In this document: positions 8,027 to 15,067 of the stretch, piece after piece | Numbering within the stretch: the first letter of the stretch is position 1 | Layout of the letters: each line of letters begins with the position of its first letter | Assembly (NCBI GenBank): GCA_022826125.1 | Contig: JAJDVM010000099.1 | Location: 1-36,827 of the forward strand | Source of the DNA: Defluviicoccus sp. | GTDB taxonomy: Bacteria; Pseudomonadota; Alphaproteobacteria; MPNO01 | Direction: 5' to 3' | DNA: 36,827 nt | Made by a program: the position numbers and the translations under genes | The notes under the pieces: generated by a model | The model's database searches: none | What the model saw: the letters and a program-made list of their open reading frames with translations, nothing else | What the model was told of the DNA's origin: nothing

Positions 8027-10045
8027 ATGAAGAGCCTTTACTCGGCACACGATGCCGCTTCCACGGTGGACCGTTACGCGGCCGAAGGCGTCGCCGAAGA
8101 CGTCGCGCTCCGGGTCTATACGACGCAGCTCCTGGGAGGGGATCCGCGACTCGTGCTTCACGGCGGCGGCAACACCTCCGTCAAGACGACCATGCGCGAC
8201 ATCCTCGGCGATTCCGTGGACGTGCTCTGCGTCAAGGGAAGCGGCTGGGACATGGCTCGCATCGAGCCGTCGGGCCTTCCGGCGGTTCGGCTCGAAGCGC
8301 TGCGCCGCCTCGCGTCGCTGGATCGCCTCAGCGACGAGGAGATGGTCGCCTACCAGCGCGGCAACCTGCTCGATCCGCATGCGCCCAACCCATCGACCGA
8401 GACCCTGCTGCACGCGTTTCTGCCGCACAGGTTCGTCGACCACACCCACGCGGATGCGGTCCTCGCGCTGACCGACCAGCCGGACGGCGAGGCGATCTGC
8501 CGCGAGGTTTACGGCGATACGATGGGGCTCGTCCCCTACATCATGCCGGGTTTCGCGCTCGCCAGGGCTTGTGCGGCCACGCATGCCGGCGATCCGTCCG
8601 TCGAAGGGCTGATCCTGCTGAAGCACGGGATCTTCACATTCGGCGAGACGGCGGAAGAGGCCTACGAACGGATGATCGCCGCCGTCAGCAAGGCGGAAGC
8701 GCGGCTGGGGCGGCGGTCGGCCGCCGTTCCCAAGGCGCTGGCGGATACGGCGGCAGCGGCGGCGGTCGCGCCGATCCTGCGGGGGGTTGCGAGCGGGGCG
8801 GGACGGCTCATTCTCGATTTCCGGGGCGGCGACGAAGTGCGCGCATTCGTCGACGGGGAAGAGCTCGAACGACGCGCATCCGGTCCGGTAACCCCCGACC
8901 ATGTGATCCGCACCAAGCCGAGCCCGCTGGTTCTGCCCGCGCCGATGGCGGACGGGCTGGACCGGTTCGCGCGCGACGCGGAGGCTGCGATCGCGGACTT
9001 CGTGCGCGACTACGAGGCCTATTTCAAGCGCAACAACGCGCGCCAGGTGGAACCCAAACGCGCTCTGGACCCCTATCCCCGCGTCATTCTGGTACGCGGG
9101 CTCGGGCTGTTCGGGCTCGGCAACTCGGCCAAAGCGGCGGCGGTGGCCGCGGACCTCGCGGAGACCACGGCCCGGGTTGTTACGGCGGCGGAGTCGATCG
9201 GCCGGTTCGAGAGCATTTCCGAATCCGACATCTTCGACATCGAATACTGGTCGCTCGAACAGGCGAAGCTCGGCAAGGCGAGCGAGAAGCCGCTGTCGCG
9301 CCGCATCGCCGCGGTGACCGGCGGCGCATCCGGCATCGGCCGGGCGACGGCGGAGGCATTTGCGCGCGAAGGCGCGGAGGTCGCGATCCTCGACCGCGAC
9401 TTCGATGCCGCGGAGCGCGCGGCAAATGCCGGCGGCGGCCGCGCCTTTGCCTGCGACGTCACCGATCCGGATTCCGTCGCGGCGGCGTTCGACGCCGTCG
9501 CCGAGTCGTTCGGCGGGCTCGACATCCTCGTCTCCAACGCGGGCGCGGCGTGGCAGGGAAAGATCGGCGAGGTCGACGAGACGACGATCCGCGAGAGCTT
9601 CGAGCTGAACTTCTACGGCCACCAGCGCGCCGCGCAGGCGGCCGTAGGCATCATGCGGGCGCAGGGGCTCGGCGGCGTGCTGCTCTTCAACACGTCCAAG
9701 CAGGCGGTAAACCCCGGACCGGACTTCGGCCCGTACGGCCTGCCCAAGGCGGCGACCCTGTTCCTGATGCGGCAATACGCGCTCGACCACGGCGCGGAGG
9801 GGATCCGCGCCAACGCGGTCAACGCCGACCGGATCAGAAGCGGGCTGCTGACGCCGGCCACGATCAAGGAACGCGCGGAAGCGCGCGGCCTCTCGACCGA
9901 GAACTACATGGCCGGCAACCTGCTCGGGAGCGAGGTGACGGCGGAGGACGCCGCCAGGGCGTTCGTCGACCTCGCGCTCGCCGAAAAGACCACCGGCGCG
10001 GTGCTCACCGTCGACGGCGGCAACATCGCCGCCGCCCTGAGGTAG
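8027..10045 (+). CDS. Bifunctional class II aldolase / short-chain dehydrogenase
   Basis: The 672-residue protein has two enzymes in one chain. Residues about 20-230 form a class II (zinc) sugar-phosphate aldolase: a G-G-G-N-T-S-V-K phosphate loop, the probable catalytic base E125 in P-S-T-E-T-L-L-H, and metal ligands H139, H141 (H-T-H-A-D) and H200 (L-K-H-G). Residues about 425-672 form an SDR with T431-G-G-A-S-G-I-G438, S557, Y570-G-L-P-K574 and S-N-A-G. The layout and length match the rhamnulose-1-phosphate aldolase/alcohol dehydrogenase family (RhaD/YuxG type). No rhamnose kinase, isomerase or transporter gene is near. The gene follows mtnA by 5 bases and ends at a terminator, so I infer it cleaves 5-methylthio- (or 5-deoxy-) ribulose-1-phosphate to DHAP plus an aldehyde, which the SDR then oxidises or reduces. 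The fold is certain, but the substrate is inferred. Confidence 0.88.
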   Translation: MKSLYSAHDAASTVDRYAAEGVAEDVALRVYTTQLLGGDPRLVLHGGGNTSVKTTMRDILGDSVDVLCVKGSGWDMARIEPSGLPAVRLEALRRLASLDRLSDEEMVAYQRGNLLDPHAPNPSTETLLHAFLPHRFVDHTHADAVLALTDQPDGEAICREVYGDTMGLVPYIMPGFALARACAATHAGDPSVEGLILLKHGIFTFGETAEEAYERMIAAVSKAEARLGRRSAAVPKALADTAAAAAVAPILRGVASGAGRLILDFRGGDEVRAFVDGEELERRASGPVTPDHVIRTKPSPLVLPAPMADGLDRFARDAEAAIADFVRDYEAYFKRNNARQVEPKRALDPYPRVILVRGLGLFGLGNSAKAAAVAADLAETTARVVTAAESIGRFESISESDIFDIEYWSLEQAKLGKASEKPLSRRIAAVTGGASGIGRATAEAFAREGAEVAILDRDFDAAERAANAGGGRAFACDVTDPDSVAAAFDAVAESFGGLDILVSNAGAAWQGKIGEVDETTIRESFELNFYGHQRAAQAAVGIMRAQGLGGVLLFNTSKQAVNPGPDFGPYGLPKAATLFLMRQYALDHGAEGIRANAVNADRIRSGLLTPATIKERAEARGLSTENYMAGNLLGSEVTAEDAARAFVDLALAEKTTGAVLTVDGGNIAAALR

Positions 10046-10057
10046 CTCAAGAAAAAC

Positions 10058-10080
10058 GCCGGGCGGAGGCCCGGCATTTT
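10058..10080. terminator. Hairpin terminator between the aldolase/SDR gene and the convergent DLH gene
   Basis: The arms gccgggc (10058-10064) and gcccggc (10069-10075) enclose a ggag loop; ATTTT follows on the plus strand, and the minus strand reads a T-run from the AAAAA at 10052-10056. It can therefore terminate both the petABC-mtnP-mtnA-aldolase transcript and the convergent minus-strand DLH message. Confidence 0.8.
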
Positions 10081-10099
10081 CTCGCCAGAACGGGCGGCG

Positions 10100-10774
10100 C
10101 TACCCGACGTGCTCCGCGAACAGGGCGAGGGCGCGCTCGTGGCAGCGGGCCTCGGCGCCGGCGTTGTACACGTCCCGGTCGTCGCAGCAGAAGCCGTGCG
10201 CGGAATCGTCGTAGATGAAGGTCGGGACGTCGGGGTGGGCGTCCCGGATCGCCTGCACGTCGCCCATCGGGATCGCGTGGTCCTTGTCGCCGAAATGCAT
10301 CTGGATCGGCATGCACGGCGTATCGTTGGCGGCGCGGGCGGCGATCCCGCCGCCATAGCAGCTCACCGAGCAGGCGAGGCTGTCGAGGTTGCAGCCGCTG
10401 ATCCAGGCGACGTAGCCGCCGAAGCAATAGCCGATCAGCCCCACCTTGCCGGCATCCGATACCGACTTCGCGGCGGCGTCGACGTCGGCGAGGATCCATT
10501 CGTCGCTCAGGCTCCCGCGAAGCTCGCGCCCCTTGCCGAAGGAGACTTCGTCATAGCCCAACTCGACGCCCTTCTCGGTGCGGTCGAACAGCGCCGGCGC
10601 GACCGCCGCATAGCCCTTCCCGGCGAACATGTCGACGAGATGCCGGACGTGGCTGTTGACGCCGAAGATTTCCTGAATGACGACGACGCCGCCCTTCGCG
10701 GCGCCGGAGGGGTCCGCCCTGTAGCCGTCGAGCGTGTGGCCGTCACCGGCGGTAAGCGTCACGGATTGTCCCAT
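10100..10774 (-). CDS. Dienelactone hydrolase family protein
   Basis: A 224-residue cytosolic alpha/beta hydrolase of the dienelactone hydrolase (DLH) family. The classical active-site elements are all present: Q-E-I-F-G-V-N near residues 34-40, with the Glu that activates the nucleophile, the nucleophile C117 in G-Y-C-F-G-G, an Asp in H-F-G-D-K-D-H around 170, and the catalytic His in S-A-H-G-F around 200. DLH proper opens 4-carboxymethylenebut-2-en-4-olide to maleylacetate in chlorocatechol breakdown; many homologues are general esterases or lactonases. No chlorocatechol genes are near, so the substrate is open. The gene is last in a minus-strand group after ychF, with a 69-base gap holding a small hairpin, and probably has its own promoter. 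It ends against a bidirectional terminator. Confidence 0.9.
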   Translation of the reverse strand: MGQSVTLTAGDGHTLDGYRADPSGAAKGGVVVIQEIFGVNSHVRHLVDMFAGKGYAAVAPALFDRTEKGVELGYDEVSFGKGRELRGSLSDEWILADVDAAAKSVSDAGKVGLIGYCFGGYVAWISGCNLDSLACSVSCYGGGIAARAANDTPCMPIQMHFGDKDHAIPMGDVQAIRDAHPDVPTFIYDDSAHGFCCDDRDVYNAGAEARCHERALALFAEHVG

Positions 10775-10805
10775 GTTCCCGTTCTCTCCCGATTGGAATC
10801 GATGG

Positions 10806-10823
10806 CGGCCCGGAAGCGGGCCG
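10806..10823. other. Small hairpin between ychF and the DLH gene
   Basis: The arms cggcccg (10806-10812) and cgggccg (10817-10823) enclose gaag. It lies just beyond the ychF stop codon on the minus strand. There is no T-run, so a weak or Rho-assisted 3' end for the ychF message is the most I can suggest. Confidence 0.35.
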
Positions 10824-10843
10824 GCGATACCCGAATTGTACCG

Positions 10844-11941
10844 TCAAACGTTGAAGCGAAAAAGGATCACGTCTCCGTCGCGGACGATGTAGTCGCGCCC
10901 TTCGCGGCGCATCCTGGCCGCCTCCCTGGCGCCGACCTCGCCGCCGCATTCCACATAGTCGGCAAAGGCGACGGTCTCGGCGGCGATGAATCCGCGCGCG
11001 AAGTCGCTGTGGATCCTGCCCGCCGCGTCCTGGGCGCGGGTGCCCCGCTCGATCGTCCAGGCACGGGTCTCCACCGGGCCCGTGGTGAAGAACGTGATCA
11101 GACCGAGCAGATCGTAACCGGCCCGGGCCACCCGGCCGAGACCCATATCCTCCAGCCCGAGCGCTTCGAGAAAACCGCGCCTTTCGTCCTCGTCGTCGAG
11201 TCGGGCGATCTCGGCCTCGATCGCGGCGGAAACGATCACGGACGGCGCGCCCTTGCCGGCGGACCACCGGGCGACCTCGGCCGCGTGCGCGTTGCCCGAG
11301 GCCGCGGCATCCTCGTCGACATTGCAGACATAGAGCATCGGCTTGGCGCTCAGGAGCTGCATCTGCTGGAACAGCTTTTCCTCGTCCTTTTCGATCTCGA
11401 GATCGCGCGCCGGCCGGCCGGCTTCCAGCACCGCGGTCGCGCGCTCGACCATGTCCCGCATGGCGATCGCGTCCTTGTCGCCGCCCCGCGCCTTCTTGAC
11501 CAGAGGTTCGAGCCGCCGGGCGAGACTCTCGAGGTCGGCCAGCATCAGCTCCGTCTCGACGGTTTCCGCGTCGGCTATGGGATCGACCGATCCGGCCCGG
11601 TCGACGTCGCGGCTCTCGAAGCAGCGCAACACATGCGCGATCGCGTCGACTTCCCGGATATGGGCGAGGAACCGGTTGCCGAGCCCCTCGCCCCGGCTCG
11701 CGCCCTGCACGAGGCCGGCTATGTCGACGAAATCGAGTTGCGTGGGCGTGATCCTGGGAGACTTCGCGAGGACCGCGATCTGCGCGAGACGGTCGTCCGG
11801 CACCGCGATGCGGCCAAGATTGGGCTCGACGGTAGAAAAGGCGTAGTTCGCCGAAACCGCCGCCTCCGACTGGACGAGCGCGTTGAACAGAGACGACTTC
11901 CCGACATTGGGGAGGCCGACGATGCCGCAACGGAAACCCAC
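10844..11941 (-). CDS. ychF: Ribosome-associated P-loop NTPase YchF
   Basis: YchF (OLA1 family) is a universally conserved Obg-like NTPase that prefers ATP and binds ribosomes, with roles in stress and translation control. The 365-residue product carries the G1 P-loop G-L-P-N-V-G-K-S at the N-terminus, G3 D-I-A-G-L-V, the atypical G4 N-V-D-E (instead of N-K-x-D) that explains ATP preference, a coiled-coil insertion (about 130-200), and the C-terminal TGS domain ending with I-V-R-D-G-D-V-I-L-F-R-F-N-V, which is the family's normal end. The start is GTG at 11941, which overlaps the TAG stop of pth by one base. The pth-ychF pair is a common bacterial arrangement and indicates coupling with translation housekeeping. 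Confidence 0.96.
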   Translation of the reverse strand: MGFRCGIVGLPNVGKSSLFNALVQSEAAVSANYAFSTVEPNLGRIAVPDDRLAQIAVLAKSPRITPTQLDFVDIAGLVQGASRGEGLGNRFLAHIREVDAIAHVLRCFESRDVDRAGSVDPIADAETVETELMLADLESLARRLEPLVKKARGGDKDAIAMRDMVERATAVLEAGRPARDLEIEKDEEKLFQQMQLLSAKPMLYVCNVDEDAAASGNAHAAEVARWSAGKGAPSVIVSAAIEAEIARLDDEDERRGFLEALGLEDMGLGRVARAGYDLLGLITFFTTGPVETRAWTIERGTRAQDAAGRIHSDFARGFIAAETVAFADYVECGGEVGAREAARMRREGRDYIVRDGDVILFRFNV

Positions 11942-12558
11942 TAGCCGGCGTTCCCCGCGCCTTGAGTGGGTTGGGGTTTCGGAGGCTTGGGGCGCGGGCA
12001 GAGAAGCGCCACCCTGGTCATGAAGCCCGGATCGTCGCCCGCCAGGGCAAGCGGCAGAGACTCCGCGATCGCTTCGGCGAGCTTGGCGAACAGCGGCCGC
12101 TCGGCGGCCGCGAAATCGCCGAGCACATGGCGATGGACGCGGTGCTTGTCACCCGGATGACCGATCCCGACGCGGATCCGCCGGTAATCGGGCCCGATCT
12201 GGGAATGCAGGCTCCTCAGCCCGTTATGCCCGGCATGGCCGCCGCCCTTCCTGATCAGCACCTTGCCGGGGGCAAGGTCGAGCTCGTCATGGATGACGAT
12301 CGCGTCGCGGGCGCGCAGCTTGTGGAAATTGAGCGCCGACCGCACCGCGCGCCCGGACTCGTTCATGAACGTCTCGGGCTTCAGCAGCAGCACGCGCTCG
12401 CCGTCGATTTCGCCGCTCAGCGCACGGCCCTGAAAGCGGCGCCTGGGCGCCGACAGGCCGTAGCGGGCAGCGATCGTATCGGCCACCACGTAGCCGATAT
12501 TGTGTCGTTGGCGGGCATATTTGGACCCGGGATTGCCGAGCCCGACGATGACGAACAT
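11941..12558 (-). CDS. pth: Peptidyl-tRNA hydrolase
   Basis: Pth releases tRNA from prematurely dissociated peptidyl-tRNA. The 205-residue protein begins M-F-V-I-V-G-L-G-N-P-G and contains the catalytic base H19 in R-H-N-I-G, the substrate-binding Asn in P-E-T-F-M-N-E-S-G, and the Asp in H-D-E-L-D, followed by G-G-G-H-A-G-H-N-G-L-R-S. The last 15 or so residues (P-K-P-P-K-P-Q-P-T-Q-G-A) form a proline-rich tail, as in many alphaproteobacteria. It lies 24 bases after rplY, and its stop overlaps the ychF start. The prs-rplY-pth-ychF order is a well-known alphaproteobacterial neighbourhood. Confidence 0.96.
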   Translation of the reverse strand: MFVIVGLGNPGSKYARQRHNIGYVVADTIAARYGLSAPRRRFQGRALSGEIDGERVLLLKPETFMNESGRAVRSALNFHKLRARDAIVIHDELDLAPGKVLIRKGGGHAGHNGLRSLHSQIGPDYRRIRVGIGHPGDKHRVHRHVLGDFAAAERPLFAKLAEAIAESLPLALAGDDPGFMTRVALLCPRPKPPKPQPTQGAGNAG

Positions 12559-12582
12559 GAGTCCGGGAGGCGCGCGGGCGCG

Positions 12583-13281
12583 CTATTCTCCGTCGCCGGA
12601 CGGGGCGGTATCGCCGGAGGCCTCGCCGTCGTCGCCTTCCTCGGCGCCTTCCGCGCCCTCTTCGGCGCCCTCCTCGCCCTCGACCTCTTCTTCCTCCTCC
12701 TCGTCAGCCGCCATCACCGTCGGAGCGGCAATGGTAGCGACGGTGAAGTCGCGGTCGGTGATGGTGAACGCGACGCCTTCGGGCAGCGAGATCGCGCTCG
12801 CGTGCATGGCGTCGCCGATGTCGAGGCCCGTAACGTCGATCTCGAACTCGTTGGGGATGTTGTCGGCGGTGCACTGCACCTCGACCTCGTGCCGCACGAT
12901 GTTGAGCACGCCGCCTCGCTTGAGGCCCGGCGACTCGTCCTCGTTGAGGAAACGCACCGGCACCGCGACGCTGAGCTTCCGGTCCGCCGAAAACCGCAGG
13001 AAATCGATGTGAAGCGGCGCGTCGGTGACGGGGTGGAACTGCACCTCGCGCGGCAGCACGCGGTGTTTCTCGCCATCGACCTCGATATCGACCAGGCGGA
13101 TGAAGAAGCCGGCCTGGCCGAGTTCGCGGTCGAGGATCGGCCGCTCGACATTGATCATCACCGGCTCGAGCCGGTTGCCGTAGATCATGCCGGGGACCAT
13201 GCCGTTCCGACGCGCGGTGCGCGCCGCGCCCTTGCCGACGCCTCCGCGGGGCGTCGCTGAGATGGTGCTCACATCGGCCAT
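12583..13281 (-). CDS. rplY: 50S ribosomal protein L25 / general stress protein Ctc
   Basis: The 232-residue product is the long, two-domain L25 (CTC/TL5 type) that binds 5S rRNA. The N-terminal domain (about 1-95) shows the usual lead with K-G-A-A-R-T-A-R-R-N-G-M-V-P-G-M-I-Y-G, and V-Q-F-H-P-V-T-D-A-P-L-H-I-D-F. The C-terminal beta domain runs to about 190. The last 40 residues are low-complexity and very acidic (A-D-E-E-E-E-E-E-V-E-G-E-E-G), a tail frequent in alphaproteobacteria. It sits between prs (111 bases upstream) and pth (24 bases downstream). The gap upstream of its start shows only a weak hairpin (GCCGGG...CCCGGC) after prs, so transcription from prs may continue into rplY. Confidence 0.95.
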   Translation of the reverse strand: MADVSTISATPRGGVGKGAARTARRNGMVPGMIYGNRLEPVMINVERPILDRELGQAGFFIRLVDIEVDGEKHRVLPREVQFHPVTDAPLHIDFLRFSADRKLSVAVPVRFLNEDESPGLKRGGVLNIVRHEVEVQCTADNIPNEFEIDVTGLDIGDAMHASAISLPEGVAFTITDRDFTVATIAAPTVMAADEEEEEEVEGEEGAEEGAEGAEEGDDGEASGDTAPSGDGE

Positions 13282-13392
13282 TTCGTCTGCCTCTCAGCGC
13301 CGGACCCGCCATCGCGCACGCACGCGCGGGCGGCGCTCTTCGCGGGTCCCGATTGTGTCGTGGAGCGCCGGGTTTTATCCCCTCGCCCGGCT

Positions 13393-14325
13393 TTAGTCAA
13401 ACAGGCTCGATACCGATCTTTCCTCGGCGATCCTGAGCATCGCCTCGCCTATCAGAGGGGCTATCGAGATCTGCTTCACGGTGTCCGAGACCCTGACGGC
13501 CTCGGTGGTCAGGATGCTGTCGGTGGTGATCAGTCCGTGGAGCGCCGAGGTCGAGGCGCGCGCCACCGCCCCGCCCGACAGCACGCCGTGGGTAACGTAG
13601 GCGGAAACCGAGCCGGCGCCGTGCTCGATCAGCGCCTGGGCCGCGTTGCACAGCGTGCCGGCGGAATCGACGATGTCGTCGATCAGAATGCAGGTTCGTC
13701 CCTCGACGTCGCCGATCACGTTCATCACCTCGGACACCCCGGCCCGCTCGCGCCGCTTGTCGATGATCGCGAGGTCGGTATCGAGACGCCGCGCCACGGC
13801 ACGAGCGCGGATCACGCCGCCGACATCGGGCGAGATGATGGTGAGGTTGTCGCGTCCGTTGCTGTCCTCGATGTCGCGGACGAACACCGGCGCCGCGAAC
13901 AGATTGTCGAGCGGTATGTCGAAAAAGCCCTGGATCTGGCCGGCGTGCAGGTCGAGGGTGAGCACCCGGTCGGCGCCCGCGGTGGTGATCAGGTTGGCCA
14001 CCAGCTTGGCCGAGATAGGCGTCCGCGGTCCCGATTTCCGGTCCTGCCGGGCATAGCCGAAATAGGGGACGACGGCCGTGATGCGCCGAGCCGAGCCGCG
14101 TTTCAGCGCGTCCAGCATCACCAGGAGCTCCATGAGATTGTCGTTGGCGGGGTAGGACGTCGACTGGACGACGAACACGTCCTCTCCGCGCACGTTCTCA
14201 TGGATCTCGACGAAGCACTCCATGTCCGAGAAGCGCCGGATGCTGGCGTCGGTCAGGGGAAGCTGCAGATAGGCCGAAATCGCTTCGGCCAGCGGACGGT
14301 TGCTGTTGCCGGCGAGGATTTTCAT
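13393..14325 (-). CDS. prs: Ribose-phosphate pyrophosphokinase (PRPP synthetase)
   Basis: Prs makes 5-phosphoribosyl-1-pyrophosphate from ribose-5-phosphate and ATP for nucleotide, His, Trp and NAD synthesis. The 310-residue class I enzyme starts [13 protein letters not shown] and has the ATP-site block [10 protein letters not shown], the [11 protein letters not shown] region with catalytic loop residues, the [12 protein letters not shown] motif, I-S-P-D-V-G-G, D-K-R-R-E-R, and the PRPP loop [10 protein letters not shown]. Although the frame is open 38 codons upstream, ATG 14325 matches the family start. It begins 20 bases after the VOC gene stop codon on the same strand, so the two are probably co-transcribed. 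Confidence 0.96.
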   Translation of the reverse strand: MKILAGNSNRPLAEAISAYLQLPLTDASIRRFSDMECFVEIHENVRGEDVFVVQSTSYPANDNLMELLVMLDALKRGSARRITAVVPYFGYARQDRKSGPRTPISAKLVANLITTAGADRVLTLDLHAGQIQGFFDIPLDNLFAAPVFVRDIEDSNGRDNLTIISPDVGGVIRARAVARRLDTDLAIIDKRRERAGVSEVMNVIGDVEGRTCILIDDIVDSAGTLCNAAQALIEHGAGSVSAYVTHGVLSGGAVARASTSALHGLITTDSILTTEAVRVSDTVKQISIAPLIGEAMLRIAEERSVSSLFD

Positions 14326-14345
14326 CGCGGTCGCTCGGCGGGCGG

Positions 14346-14963
14346 CTAGGTGCGCAAGAGCGACCGGTCGTGCACGGTCGTGTCCTGTCCAGGGGGCGGA
14401 TTCTCTATCGCCTCCTCGAGCGACTGCGCCTCGCGCCATTCGTCGGGCGGGCGGATATGCCCCGGATTGCCGATCTGGTCGAGCCCCCAGTAGATCTCGA
14501 GCCGGTGGTTGTCGGGGTCGCGAAACTCGACGGCGATCTGGCAGCCCGCGCGGCGGCGGCCGTGGAAGTCGATCTTGACGCCGTGCTTCTCCAGGTGCTC
14601 GCGCGCGCGCAGCACTTCGTCCAGGGTGGCGACCTCGAACGCCATGTGGTCGAGCTCGCTGTTATCCACCTCCTCGCCGAGCCCGCCGACCAGCGCGACG
14701 CCGTGGTGATCGGCGTTGCAGCGCATGAACACCATGCCGCCCGGCATCATGGTCTCGGGATAGACGTCGGACACCCGAAAGCCGAGGACTTCGGTATAAA
14801 ACGCCACGGAGCGCTCCAGGTCGCGCGCCTTGAGCACTACGTGGCCGATCTTGCGAACCGCGAAGGGAAGCCCCGGCGGCGTCTCCCGCTCGGCGAGCGT
14901 CCTCACGTCGTCCCGCGCGAGGCCGTCGACATCGACCACGCCGCGCCCGCGTTCGAGTGCCAT
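14346..14963 (-). CDS. VOC superfamily (glyoxalase/ring-cleavage dioxygenase-like) protein
   Basis: A 205-residue protein with one clear vicinal-oxygen-chelate module: [26 protein letters not shown] begins at about residue 38 (split here across the motif) and the second half contains D-H-M-A-F-E-V and [14 protein letters not shown]. Candidate metal ligands are the His in G-H-V-V, the His in L-D-H-M-A-F and the Glu in R-L-E-I-Y-W. This pattern resembles extradiol dioxygenase-like members, but VOC proteins catalyse many reactions and I cannot name the substrate. I selected ATG 14963 because of the AAAGGAAACAGG ribosome binding site and a candidate promoter at 14995-15024. It lies 20 bases upstream of prs. 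Confidence 0.85.
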   Translation of the reverse strand: MALERGRGVVDVDGLARDDVRTLAERETPPGLPFAVRKIGHVVLKARDLERSVAFYTEVLGFRVSDVYPETMMPGGMVFMRCNADHHGVALVGGLGEEVDNSELDHMAFEVATLDEVLRAREHLEKHGVKIDFHGRRRAGCQIAVEFRDPDNHRLEIYWGLDQIGNPGHIRPPDEWREAQSLEEAIENPPPGQDTTVHDRSLLRT

Positions 14964-14994
14964 CCTGTTTCCTTTCGCCGGTGAATCGGGGGCC

Positions 14995-15024
14995 AATATA
15001 TGCAACCCGCCGGAACAGCGGCAA
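14995..15024 (-). promoter_or_regulatory. Candidate promoter of the VOC-prs transcript
   Basis: On the minus strand, TTGCCG (15024-15019) and TATATT (15000-14995) are separated by 18 bases, and the predicted transcript start would lie about 25 bases before the VOC start codon at 14963. The ATATA run is conspicuous in the GC-rich surroundings. This is a visual match only. Confidence 0.45.
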
Positions 15025-15067
15025 GCGGCCATCCCGGAGCCGGCTGCCGCCGCGTCCACGCCCGGTT

